Assembly (NCBI GenBank): GCA_031292385.1
Contig: JARLHE010000056.1
Location: forward strand, 1-64,000
Source: Oligoflexia bacterium
Lineage (GTDB): Bacteria; Bdellovibrionota; UBA1018
Direction: 5' to 3'
DNA: 64,000 nucleotides
Each line of letters starts with the position of its first letter. Within the stretch, counting starts at the first letter, position 1. Below, one piece after another: positions 1 through 7,884 of this stretch. Made by a program: the position numbers and the translations under genes. The notes beneath the pieces were generated by a model that saw only the letters and a list, made by a program, of their open reading frames with translations, was not told the origin of the DNA and did no database searches.

Positions 1-186
1 CCTGGGTGACCACCACCCCAGCCTTCGCCTGGGTGACCACCACCCCAGCCTTCGCCTGGGTGACCACCACCCCAGCCTTCGCCTGGGTGACCACCACCCC
101 AGCCTTCGCCTGGGTGACCACCACCCCAGCCTTCGCCTGGGTGACCGCCGCCCCAGCCTTCGCCTGGGTGACCACCACCCCAACCG
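1..186. repeat. 27-bp tandem repeat coding for a 9-residue motif
   Basis: The unit CCTGGGTGACCACCACCCCA plus GCCTTCG (27 bp) starts at 1, 28, 55, 82, 109, 136 and 163. The copy at 136 differs by A-to-G changes at wobble sites (synonymous Gly codons), and the seventh copy degenerates after about 20 bases. The unit length is a multiple of three, so copy-number change keeps the reading frame of the secreted protein. The array may continue to the left of the window. Confidence 0.9.
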
Positions 187-371
187 CCACCTGGATGGCC
201 GCCACCGCCAAAAGCGGCCTCGTTTTGAATTTCATCGGAAGATTGCTGGATTGCGGAATTTGCCGCATCGATGCTTTCATCTGCGCCAAAAGCCACAGGC
301 GAAAAGCCTGTCAGTGAAGTAACCGCCAGGGTCAGGCTTAATACCGTGGCTAGCGTGATTTTAGTTTTCAT
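1..371 (-). CDS. Secreted Gly/His-rich nonapeptide-repeat protein (C-terminus cut by window edge)
   Basis: Read on the minus strand, an ATG at 369-371 preceded by AAAGGGG opens a frame that stays open to base 1 (about 123 codons visible), so the gene is incomplete. The first 30 residues form a signal peptide ([20 protein letters not shown], then a cleavage-like AFGA). A polar stretch of about 23 residues follows, then the repeat GGGHPGEGW, seen about seven times. Gly/His/Trp repeats of this kind can bind metals or form flexible surface material, but I do not recognise the family and assign no function. Export to the periplasm or beyond is inferred from the signal peptide. The complementary frame (TTTPAFAWV repeats) is only its shadow. 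Confidence 0.75.
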   Translation of the reverse strand, partial: MKTKITLATVLSLTLAVTSLTGFSPVAFGADESIDAANSAIQQSSDEIQNEAAFGGGGHPGGGWGGGHPGEGWGGGHPGEGWGGGHPGEGWGGGHPGEGWGGGHPGEGWGGGHPGEGWGGGHP

Positions 372-478
372 TCGTATTTCCCCTTTAGAAAGTGAGCAAG
401 GGTTTACGACAAATCGAGCGGCAATTCAATTTATCAATAGATAAAAAATATTGACGAAAGTCGGTGCGATTCGAGGCG

Positions 479-1180
479 CTATTTTCGGGCGCCAAATAAC
501 GCAGTTCCTACGCGGATATGCGTTGCACCTTGCACGATGGCGAGCTCAAAGTCGTGAGACATGCCCATAGAAAGCTGTCCACGGGTGAATGGCCGACATT
601 CTTTCTCGAGTTCTCGGAGTTCGGCGAAGCGCGCCGTAATCTGGTCTTCCGATAGATTCGCTTCCGGTACGCACATCAATCCGAGAAGCTCGACATCCGG
701 AAAATCGGCCGATCTCTCGGTAAGCGGCCGCGCTGCGGATTTCGAAATTCCGCTTTTGCTGGCCTCGTCACCGATATTGATCTCGATGAATATCGGCATC
801 CGCGTGCCGCCTTCGCGTTCGCCTTGCCTTCGCGCGATTTCGCCGAGGAGCTTTTCCGAGTCGACGGAATGGACGCAATAAACATGCGGCAAAAGTGATT
901 TTACCTTCTTCGATTGCAAGTGTCCGATGAAATGCCAGCGGATCTCATCGCAGCCGCGCGCGGCGAGGATATCGGCCTTTTCCAACAGCTCCTGGACGTA
1001 ATTTTCCCCGAAGTCGCGATGGCCCAAGGCATAGAGTTCTTCGATTCGGTCCGCGGGCTGGGTTTTGCTTACGGCGATCAGGCAAGTCGATCCAGGGTGA
1101 CGTCCGGCCGCCTTTTCCGCGGCTGCAATTCTTTCGAGGATAGCTCGATAGGCGTCACCGAGCGAAGAAGGGGATGTCAA
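479..1180 (-). CDS. yggS: YggS/PROSC family pyridoxal-phosphate homeostasis protein
   Basis: A 233-residue single-domain PLP-binding protein of the alanine-racemase-like barrel fold. The PLP lysine is in AVSKTQP (about K39). GENYVQE, WHFIGHLQ, SVDS and SMGMSHD (203-209) with the C-terminal IRVGTALFG are the usual family landmarks, and the length is typical. Family members buffer free PLP and affect amino-acid and vitamin B6 balance; no enzymatic reaction is established. Its start overlaps the end of maf by 26 bp, so it is probably the last gene of the STAS-HATPase-maf-yggS operon. Confidence 0.93.
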   Translation of the reverse strand: MTSPSSLGDAYRAILERIAAAEKAAGRHPGSTCLIAVSKTQPADRIEELYALGHRDFGENYVQELLEKADILAARGCDEIRWHFIGHLQSKKVKSLLPHVYCVHSVDSEKLLGEIARRQGEREGGTRMPIFIEINIGDEASKSGISKSAARPLTERSADFPDVELLGLMCVPEANLSEDQITARFAELRELEKECRPFTRGQLSMGMSHDFELAIVQGATHIRVGTALFGARK

Positions 1181-1745
1181 AGCGCTGCTCCAAATCCGCT
1201 AAAAGCTGGGTCATCGGAAGTCCCACGACGTTCGTATAGCTTCCGCGGATGCTTTCGACAAGCGCCATACCCAGGCCTTGCGCGGCGTAAGAGCCCGCTT
1301 TGTCCATTGGCTCCCCCGTGCCGATGTAAAACCGAATTTGGGCTTTCGTGAGCTTTCTCATTTTCACTTTGGAAGTCACCACGCGAACCAGCTTTTTGTC
1401 GTGGCGCCAAATGCAGTAACCGGTGAGCACCGTATGCCATCGGCCGCTTAGTGCATTGAGCATTTTCTCCGCGTCGCGTGCGCTGGTTGGCTTTCCGAGG
1501 ATTTGCCGGCCGTTGGGAGCCACGACGATCGTGTCGGCGGCGACGACGATTTCGCTTTTCGAAACCGCCCGATTTTCCGCCGCCGAAAGCGCCTTCGCGA
1601 GGCAAAGACGCCGCACCAGGGCCCGCGGCTTTTCCCCGCGAATCGGAGTTTCGTCGGCATCGGGCTTACGAACCTCGACCTTAAGTCCGGCGTTGGACAT
1701 GAGCTCGATGCGGCGGGGGGAAGTTGAGGCGAGGATAATGGGCAT
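1155..1745 (-). CDS. maf: Maf family nucleotide pyrophosphatase
   Basis: 196 residues, full length for the family. The N-terminal ASTSPRR phosphate loop, DETP, AADTIV, GKP, EPMDKAG and the C-terminal GSYTNVVGLP are all present. Maf proteins hydrolyse non-canonical or modified nucleoside triphosphates (dTTP, UTP or m7GTP depending on subgroup) and can delay septation. The subgroup cannot be settled by eye. It starts 2 bp after the stop of the HATPase gene and overlaps yggS, consistent with cotranscription. Confidence 0.93.
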   Translation of the reverse strand: MPIILASTSPRRIELMSNAGLKVEVRKPDADETPIRGEKPRALVRRLCLAKALSAAENRAVSKSEIVVAADTIVVAPNGRQILGKPTSARDAEKMLNALSGRWHTVLTGYCIWRHDKKLVRVVTSKVKMRKLTKAQIRFYIGTGEPMDKAGSYAAQGLGMALVESIRGSYTNVVGLPMTQLLADLEQRFDIPFFAR

Positions 1746-1747
1746 GG

Positions 1748-2719
1748 TTAAAAATAAAACTGGGTTGAGAAAAAACGAAACTGATTTTTGAATTCGACGA
1801 AGCTCTTCGTTCGCCTGAAAAATACGGTGACCTCGGTGCGTTCGCGAACGCAGCTGGAAAAGAAAAAGCTGCCGCCGTTCTGGTAAATTGTCGCAAGCCC
1901 GATCCCGGCCCCGGCTTGATGGAGCTTCAGTTTGTAGGTCTCATCCGAGTAGTTTTTGGACACGTGGTTCAACAGGCGCGCCTTGTCGAGGCTGCCGTAA
2001 TGATCGACGACCGTGATTCCCACGTATTCCCCGTCGAAGCCGACTTGCATTTCAACGGCGCTTTTTCCTTCAAGCTTGAAAATCGTCGAACGCGGAGTGT
2101 TGCTGTAAAGGGTCTTGCCGGTGTCGTCGATTGGCGCGTCGAAGATCGCGTTCATCAGAAGCTCGTCCACCGCGTTGCTGATCTGGGTTGCCATTCGAGG
2201 TTGAAACTTCGCCTGGTTCAGATAGTTCGTGAGCGCGCCGACTGCGCCTTGCTTTTGATCGCTCGATTTGAGCTGAATCGTCTGGATTTTGGTCCCGGGC
2301 CGCAGAAAGTTCTCCAGCCCGAAGGCGCGCTCTTTCGCGGTCGCGGCGAGTACGCGCGCATATACGGGCGCGCATTCGTCGAGCTTGTCGAACTTTCTGA
2401 AAATCAAATGTCCGAAAAGCGGGCTTTGGGTCAAATGCGGGATGGAATCCATCGTTTCCGACGAGATAAAGTGAATCATATTGGGCTGGATGAGCTCCGA
2501 GAACAATCCAACCGTTTCGTGAATGGCTTCTTCAAATTTTTGATAGGTTTTCGCCGAAGATCCGTCGATAAAAATGAATTTAGGCGATTGGTCGCGGAGC
2601 ATTTTCGCGCCTTCTTCAGGGCTCTTGGCGTGAATCAGCACGCAGCCGACCGATTTCGCGACCTGGGTCGCGAAGGCATGGTCTTCGGGGATGTCGGAGA
2701 TGAGTAGCAGCGACGACAA
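1748..2719 (-). CDS. Receiver-like domain fused to a GHKL (HATPase) domain; putative anti-sigma or signalling ATPase
   Basis: 323 residues. Residues 3-120 resemble a response-regulator fold (strand SSLLLISD, phosphoacceptor-like D52 in FIFIDGSS, Lys near 109). The middle and C-terminal part carry GHKL ATPase signatures: N-box NAVDELLMNA (182-191), G1-like VVDHYGSLD (237-245) and G2 AGAGIGLATIY (269-279). There is no DHp/His phosphorylation domain, so it is not a standard sensor kinase; RsbW-like serine kinase/anti-sigma activity is the closest analogy. The only upstream start is TTG (2717-2719), which places it 12 bp after the STAS gene. Signalling with the STAS protein and the divergent PP2C phosphatase is inferred from context. 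Confidence 0.72.
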   Translation of the reverse strand: MSSLLLISDIPEDHAFATQVAKSVGCVLIHAKSPEEGAKMLRDQSPKFIFIDGSSAKTYQKFEEAIHETVGLFSELIQPNMIHFISSETMDSIPHLTQSPLFGHLIFRKFDKLDECAPVYARVLAATAKERAFGLENFLRPGTKIQTIQLKSSDQKQGAVGALTNYLNQAKFQPRMATQISNAVDELLMNAIFDAPIDDTGKTLYSNTPRSTIFKLEGKSAVEMQVGFDGEYVGITVVDHYGSLDKARLLNHVSKNYSDETYKLKLHQAGAGIGLATIYQNGGSFFFSSCVRERTEVTVFFRRTKSFVEFKNQFRFFSTQFYF

Positions 2720-2731
2720 GGTTTTGCCCGG

Positions 2732-3211
2732 TTATTTCATCAAAAAACCGAGATACTCTTCGGGGATATCGTCAAAAACCGCCTTGCCGCCACATTTGCT
2801 GCACTTGAGTTCGGGTAATATGAAATTGAGGCTTTTGAGATCACTCGTTTTAAAGAGGCCGATCAGTTCCTTTTGGCAGCTTTCGCAAGAAAACGGTACA
2901 TAGATCGATTCAACCACTCCGCCACAGGTGAAATTCGAAATCAGATTGATTTGTTCAACAATGGCCGTCGAACACTCGATGAACGTCAGCTTCCCACCCT
3001 TCGCTTGAGCCTGTTGGAAATATCGAATCCAAGCCTTCACTCCGACAGAGTTGATTCTGGGCACGTCCTTGCACGACACAATCAGCTCGGCGGGGGGTGG
3101 GCCGAGAAGCTTGTCGAAGTTCGCGCTTTCCTCGATCGCACCGGAAAGCCGGATTAACGTTGCGCTGCCTGCTTGTTCTTTGGTGGCGTTGAGCACGGTG
3201 TATGCCCTCAC
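2732..3211 (-). CDS. STAS-domain protein with C-terminal zinc ribbon (anti-sigma-factor-antagonist-like)
   Basis: 159 residues from a GTG at 3209-3211; an alternative GTG at 3194-3196 has a GAGGG eight bases upstream and may be the true start. Residues about 15-105 match a STAS fold (LIRLSGAIEESANFDKLL, ELIVSCKDVPRINSVGVKAW), with S55 at the position where RsbV-like proteins are phosphorylated. Residues 109-140 contain CESC and CSKC separated by 24 residues, a zinc-ribbon pattern that classic antagonists lack. It is divergent from a SpoIIE-type phosphatase and upstream of a HATPase protein, which is the gene set of a partner switch. The switch target is not in the window. Confidence 0.72.
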   Translation of the reverse strand: MRAYTVLNATKEQAGSATLIRLSGAIEESANFDKLLGPPPAELIVSCKDVPRINSVGVKAWIRYFQQAQAKGGKLTFIECSTAIVEQINLISNFTCGGVVESIYVPFSCESCQKELIGLFKTSDLKSLNFILPELKCSKCGGKAVFDDIPEEYLGFLMK

Positions 3212-3256
3212 TATATAAAGGTTGAATTCAATAGAAATATTAGTGAAAATTTACAA

Positions 3257-5167
3257 GTGGAGCAACAGCAATTTAGAATCAGATTTTCGGTCGGTAGCAA
3301 GCTGTTGATCATTGTCGGCACCTTTTTGTTCCTGACCATTGTCTTTCTAAGTGTTTCCGCGGTCTTTCTGATGACCGACGACAAACAGGCGTATACGTTT
3401 CAGACCAAGTCCATCGAGGCCGAGCTGGCTGGGCGAAATTTCTTGAAAGTCGTCGAACATGATTCGGACAATCTTCGTCTCTCATTGGCTGGAGTCGACC
3501 TGAATCAACCCGCCGATCATTTCAAGGAGGGCTCGCAGTACGGAGACGCGCTCAAATCACTGGTTTTGAGTCAGTCGGACCTCTCCGGCGTCGGAATCGG
3601 CCAGTTAAACGACCATACCGGAGAAATCAATCTGGTCGCGTTTTCAATTCAACCGGAGTTGACTCAGAAATCATCGGCTCCTGAAAGTCTCGCTGCAGTT
3701 AAGGCGGAGCTTACACCAGACTGGATGAATACGGTATTAGCCGATTTGATGCGCACCGGCATCGGCTTCGTGAATTTATCCAAGGCCGGTCGATCTCCGC
3801 TGCTGGCTATTCTTATCGTGGACCGGTCAGTTTCGCCTGGTCACTCCGGAGTGCCCTTCGCGGTTGGGCTTTTGCCTCTGGATAAAATTTCTTCCGAATT
3901 CGCCGACCTCGATCTGACGATCGCGACTAAAAGCGGCTGGTTGCTTCTCGACTCGAGTCCGGTCGAGCTTTTTGAGCGCCCTAATATCGCGCAGGATCCG
4001 CTTTTCCTCGCGGCGCTTTCCAATCCCGTGCAGACTGGCACCCTGGATTATCAATCCGCCAAAGGCCGATTCTTGGGCGGCTATTCCAAGCCGGGCTTTG
4101 ATCTCGTCGTGCTGACTCGTGCGAACTGGAAACAGGCCATGCGGGCAAGCTATGCCTTGACCGAAAAATTCATACTGCTGGGCTGCATGGCGGTCGGTCT
4201 GGGGATTATTTTCGTGATCTTCTTTTCGAAGAGCCTTACCGCGCCCATTAATCGCCTTTACGAGGCCACCCGCGAAGTCGCGGCAGGCAATTTCGATATC
4301 GACATCCGGCCTTCCGAACGGGATGAGATCGGGGCGCTGACATCGTCTTTCAACGTGATGTCGTCGAAAGTCCGAGAATTGCTCAAAGACAGCGTGGATA
4401 AAGCGATTCTCGAAAAAGAGATCGATATCGCCTCGACCGTGCAGCGAACGCTGATTCCCTCCAATTCCTTCGACGGGAACGGGGTTCAAATTCGCGCGCA
4501 ATATCAGTCGGCGTCCAGTTGCGGCGGCGATTGGTGGGGGCAGTTTCTCATCGACGGCAAGCTGGTCGTGGGCATCGCGGACGCCACCGGGCACGGGCTT
4601 TCGTCCGCTTTGATCACGGCATCCGCCCGAAGCTGTTTCAGCATGATTCAGCGTATGGTCGAGCAGGACCCTACCATCGCCATCTCTCCCGCGACGATGC
4701 TCGACTACGCCAACCGGGTGATTTTCGACTGCGCGAACGGCAACATCATGATGACGTTTTTCATGGCGGTGATCGACCTCAATGCCGGACAGATGGTTTA
4801 CGCGAACGCCGCGCACAATCCTCCTTGGTTGATGAAACGGGGCGAGAGCGGCTACAAGCTGAACAGCCTTGTTTCCACCGGCATGCGATTGGGGGAGGGG
4901 CTCGAGATCGCCGAACCGCTGCAGGACAAGTCCATCGATATCGGGGCCGGAGACGTACTGTTTTTATATACGGATGGTTTAACCGAGGGGAAAAACCTGG
5001 CCGACGAGATGTTCGGGAAAAAGCGAGTCCGGAAGCTGGTCGAGGCGAACGTCGCCGCCGGGCCCGATTCGGTGATCTCGGCCATTATGGGCGATTTCAT
5101 GGCGCACAACGAGGGCAAGGCCCTCGATGACGACGTCACGGTCATTGCGATGAGTTTCGGCGGATGA
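3257..5167 (+). CDS. Membrane-bound SpoIIE/PP2C-type serine phosphatase with periplasmic sensor and HAMP domain
   Basis: 636 residues from the GTG at 3257; a longer frame opens at 3173 but would overlap the divergent STAS gene. Order: first membrane span (about 15-39), a roughly 260-residue extracytoplasmic sensor, second span (about 304-323), HAMP linker (PINRLYEATREVAAGNF), then a SpoIIE/RsbU phosphatase domain (about 395-636). Metal-binding acidic residues are visible in GGDWWG (about D425), ADATGHG (about D442), YTDGLTE (about D573) and DDDVT. It probably dephosphorylates the STAS protein in response to an envelope signal. The FecR-domain gene overlaps its stop by 4 bp and is likely cotranscribed. 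Confidence 0.88.
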   Translation: MEQQQFRIRFSVGSKLLIIVGTFLFLTIVFLSVSAVFLMTDDKQAYTFQTKSIEAELAGRNFLKVVEHDSDNLRLSLAGVDLNQPADHFKEGSQYGDALKSLVLSQSDLSGVGIGQLNDHTGEINLVAFSIQPELTQKSSAPESLAAVKAELTPDWMNTVLADLMRTGIGFVNLSKAGRSPLLAILIVDRSVSPGHSGVPFAVGLLPLDKISSEFADLDLTIATKSGWLLLDSSPVELFERPNIAQDPLFLAALSNPVQTGTLDYQSAKGRFLGGYSKPGFDLVVLTRANWKQAMRASYALTEKFILLGCMAVGLGIIFVIFFSKSLTAPINRLYEATREVAAGNFDIDIRPSERDEIGALTSSFNVMSSKVRELLKDSVDKAILEKEIDIASTVQRTLIPSNSFDGNGVQIRAQYQSASSCGGDWWGQFLIDGKLVVGIADATGHGLSSALITASARSCFSMIQRMVEQDPTIAISPATMLDYANRVIFDCANGNIMMTFFMAVIDLNAGQMVYANAAHNPPWLMKRGESGYKLNSLVSTGMRLGEGLEIAEPLQDKSIDIGAGDVLFLYTDGLTEGKNLADEMFGKKRVRKLVEANVAAGPDSVISAIMGDFMAHNEGKALDDDVTVIAMSFGG

Positions 5168-6807
5168 AGACACGCTCTGAGTTCAAATTTTGGGAAATAG
5201 CGCTGCTGATTCTGGCGATCCTGCTCTTGCTGGCGTCGGCCGCGGTCTATTTCACGGGCTTTCCGTTGGCTTCCTATATTTTCGGCTTGAGCGACGATAG
5301 CCATGGTTATTCCATCGGGCGCGTGGTTCGGCGCGACGGATCCTTGAAACGCGAAAAATCGGGGGCAACGGCGTTCGAGGTCGTGAGCCAGGGCGATACG
5401 CTTTATTCGAAAGACATGATCGTCACTGGCAGCGATGCGAAGGCCACGGTTTCGCTCGAAGACGGAAGCACGATCGAACTTGCCCCGAACACCATGATCC
5501 GCCTCGAGATGGAGCAGAGGCATGACGTTTCCGGCATCGTTCGTGTCAATCATGTTCAGGTTGTCAGCGGTGAAGTGAAGAGTATCGCTTCTTCCGCTAA
5601 CGAGAAGTCCAAGCTCATCATCCGCAGCCAGGATAAGGAAATCGAAGGAAGCGGCGTCATTCATGCCAGCACCGCGAAGCCGATGAAGGCGGGAAAGCTC
5701 CCGGTCGTCGATAATCGCCCGGTAGCCGAGCCATCCCAGCGCCCGCTACCGGTTCCGTTTCGCCCAAGCCCGACTCCCAGTCCGGCTCCGAGCCCGCGCC
5801 CGAGCCCCTCTCCTTCTCCCTCGCCGAAGCCGGAGCCCGCGCAACCCGCGATCGCCATCGTTTCTCCGCAATCTCAATCGGTCATTACGGTGCCAAAGGG
5901 AAGCCTCGAGCCCGTGGCCATGGTCGATATCAAGTTGGAGCTTTCGAAGTACGGCCGGAAAATAGCGCGTAAAAATAATCTCAACGCTTCGGTTCGCATT
6001 TATCGCGAGGAAGGTCCGCAGCCGGTTGCGCAACAAAATCTAAGCATCGGGGCCACGCCGGTCGGTTTGATCTTCAAAGCGCGTCTGCCGGGACGATATC
6101 GGATTGAGGCGCAACGGGGTGATCTGTCAGCGCCATTGCCCGCAAATCTGGTGACGCGCACGAGCTTTACCGTTCCCGCTGAATACGAGGGCATTAAGCT
6201 CCATCAGGCGGAATCCAAGTCGGAGAAGATTTCGGACGACGAGCCTCGCCGATTTGTCGGGCATCTCAGTTGGGAGCCTTATCCGGGGGTGTCCGGTTAT
6301 CATCTGCACCTGTCGCGGCCGAACCGGCCGACCGAAGATATACAGGTATCCGGCACGGATTATAACGTGGTCCGCGAAAGCATCAGCGATCAGGCGCGCA
6401 CTTATGAGGTTTCAGCCAATCTTCCGAACGGATGGATCGTCAAGTCTCCGGGAGATCGCCTGATGTTTGAATTCATCCCGCCCAGTCCCGTGAGTCCTGC
6501 CGATGGGACGCTTCTGGCGGATAAAAACAACCTTTGGGATGAAAGTGGCGTGCTCATTTCCTGGCAAAAAACTGGAATCAGCGAAGCCTATGTATTTGAG
6601 ATATCCGAGGATCCGGAATTTAAACAAATGATCGTGAACCGGCGCCAAAAAGATAATTTCTTGGTGTTTAAGCCCGCAAATCGGGATGTGATCTATTTCT
6701 GGCGAGTCCGGGCGGTTGCCGGGGAATCCGTGAGCAATCCAAGCCAGACGTTTAGGTTTAGGGTTAAGCAGCGAGTTCTGCCGGCGGCGACAGCCACCCC
6801 TCATTAA
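5164..6807 (+). CDS. FecR-domain membrane protein with Pro/Ser linker
   Basis: 547 residues. A single N-terminal membrane anchor (about 11-33) is followed by a FecR-type domain (about 55-160: GDTLYSKDMIVTGSDAKATV, LEDGSTIELAPNT). A low-complexity Pro/Ser segment with repeated PSPS/SPAP (about 195-230) links it to a C-terminal half with two fibronectin-like stretches (SWEPYPGVSGYHLHLS, ISWQKTGISEAYVFEIS). Most of the protein would lie in the periplasm. The ATGA overlap with the phosphatase gene argues for one transcript and a shared job, perhaps sensing envelope or surface status; this is inference. It is not next to an iron-uptake receptor or ECF sigma factor, so a classical ferric-citrate FecR role is unlikely. 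Confidence 0.82.
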   Translation: MKTRSEFKFWEIALLILAILLLLASAAVYFTGFPLASYIFGLSDDSHGYSIGRVVRRDGSLKREKSGATAFEVVSQGDTLYSKDMIVTGSDAKATVSLEDGSTIELAPNTMIRLEMEQRHDVSGIVRVNHVQVVSGEVKSIASSANEKSKLIIRSQDKEIEGSGVIHASTAKPMKAGKLPVVDNRPVAEPSQRPLPVPFRPSPTPSPAPSPRPSPSPSPSPKPEPAQPAIAIVSPQSQSVITVPKGSLEPVAMVDIKLELSKYGRKIARKNNLNASVRIYREEGPQPVAQQNLSIGATPVGLIFKARLPGRYRIEAQRGDLSAPLPANLVTRTSFTVPAEYEGIKLHQAESKSEKISDDEPRRFVGHLSWEPYPGVSGYHLHLSRPNRPTEDIQVSGTDYNVVRESISDQARTYEVSANLPNGWIVKSPGDRLMFEFIPPSPVSPADGTLLADKNNLWDESGVLISWQKTGISEAYVFEISEDPEFKQMIVNRRQKDNFLVFKPANRDVIYFWRVRAVAGESVSNPSQTFRFRVKQRVLPAATATPH

Positions 6808-6986
6808 GAGCGCGGAAGTTTGGTATTGTCGTTGTCCGGATCGTCCGAGTCCTTGCCTTCGAGCCCCTTTTTGAAAGCTCCTACTCCCTTGCCGAGGGCA
6901 TGACCCAGTTCCGGCAAGCGCCGATGGCCAAAAAGAAGGACGACAAAACTCAAAATCAAAATATGCCCTAAGCTTAATCCAAACAT
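6804..6986 (-). CDS. tatA: Sec-independent translocase subunit TatA/TatE
   Basis: 60 residues with the standard TatA plan: short periplasmic N-terminus, one membrane span (about 6-19), hinge FGHRRLPELG, amphipathic helix (LGKGVGAFKKGLEG) and an acidic tail. TatA oligomerises with TatBC to move folded, twin-arginine-signal proteins across the inner membrane. No tatB or tatC is nearby. The gene converges on the FecR gene with a 4-bp overlap of the stop codons. Confidence 0.93.
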   Translation of the reverse strand: MFGLSLGHILILSFVVLLFGHRRLPELGHALGKGVGAFKKGLEGKDSDDPDNDNTKLPRS

Positions 6987-7114
6987 CTTGCCCCTTTCTT
7001 ACAGGTAAAGTTAGGCGCGCGTCAATGGTACCCGCGGCGGGGCCAGGGAAGAAGGCGGGCGGCTCAATGGGTGTCCAATTGCCAGCTCATGAGATCTGCG
7101 TTAAGGTGCAGCGC

Positions 7115-7825
7115 ATGGCAGCAACCGAAGTTCTCTGTACCGTTACCCGCTTTAAAATGCTCACGCCCACTGTTTACCAGCTCGCGTTCAGGACGCAGCC
7201 CGAAGCGTCATTCGAGGCGGGTCAGTTTATCAGCGTCATCGTGCCGGGGGCAGGCCCCAAGGGGCGCGATTTGCGCCGTGCTTACTCGATCGCTTCCGAG
7301 CCCGAACGGAAGGAAATCGAGCTTTGTATCAAGCTTGTGGAGGGCGGCCCAGGCTCAAATTATCTCTATAAAATGAGAGAAGGCGATACATTCCGAGGGC
7401 TTATGCCGTACGGTGACTTTACTTACGAGCCCAGGCCCGGGAAACACGCCTTGTTTATCGCTACCGGCACCGGCATCGCGCCGTTTCGCGCTATGGTGCT
7501 CTCGAAGGCTTATCATCAAAGCCCAGCCGTCAGCGCCGCATGCCTGATTGGAGTTCGTACCGAGGATGAGTTGCTCTATCAGGAAGATTTCAGTCATGAG
7601 CACATTAAAGTGAAGTGGGTTCCGACCGTTTCACAGCCTCAGGGTGAATGGAAGAATTTCCGCGGTCGCGTAACCGATTACCTGCGTCAGATGCAGGATG
7701 AGTTTCCCTGGCTCGACACGGAATTCTATCTTTGCGGCAATGGCGCGATGATTACCGAGGTTAAGGCGCTATTGGCGGAAAAGGGCGTCCCGAAAGAGTC
7801 GATCCACCAGGAAAAATACTATTAA
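7115..7825 (+). CDS. Ferredoxin/flavodoxin-NADP reductase-like FAD oxidoreductase
   Basis: 236 residues from the ATG at 7115, chosen because AAGG lies eight bases upstream; the frame is open from 7025 but the extra residues do not look conserved. FAD-binding RAYSIAS, the NAD(P)-binding GTGIAPFR and the late CGNGAM signature are in the usual order. Such enzymes pass electrons between NAD(P)H and ferredoxin, flavodoxin or an oxygenase. There is no 2Fe-2S domain in the chain. The next gene is a 2OG-Fe(II) oxygenase, but those enzymes do not need a reductase, so the pairing may be accidental. Confidence 0.85.
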   Translation: MAATEVLCTVTRFKMLTPTVYQLAFRTQPEASFEAGQFISVIVPGAGPKGRDLRRAYSIASEPERKEIELCIKLVEGGPGSNYLYKMREGDTFRGLMPYGDFTYEPRPGKHALFIATGTGIAPFRAMVLSKAYHQSPAVSAACLIGVRTEDELLYQEDFSHEHIKVKWVPTVSQPQGEWKNFRGRVTDYLRQMQDEFPWLDTEFYLCGNGAMITEVKALLAEKGVPKESIHQEKYY

Positions 7826-7884
7826 TTCGATGGACAATTCACGCGCTTTGCGAGAATTCCAGGACCCAGAGGTTTTACAATAGT

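Noticed and set aside
1..186. CRISPR-like array
   Set aside because: The 27-bp units are directly adjacent with no spacers, are in frame with a coding sequence and lack cas genes.
6..317. Plus-strand frame with repeated TTTPAFAWV
   Set aside because: It is the complement of the minus-strand gene that has a signal peptide and ribosome site; it has no ribosome site of its own.
3173..3256. Upstream extension of the SpoIIE phosphatase
   Set aside because: It would overlap the divergent STAS gene and adds a Cys/His-rich segment unlike the family; the GTG at 3257 fits better.
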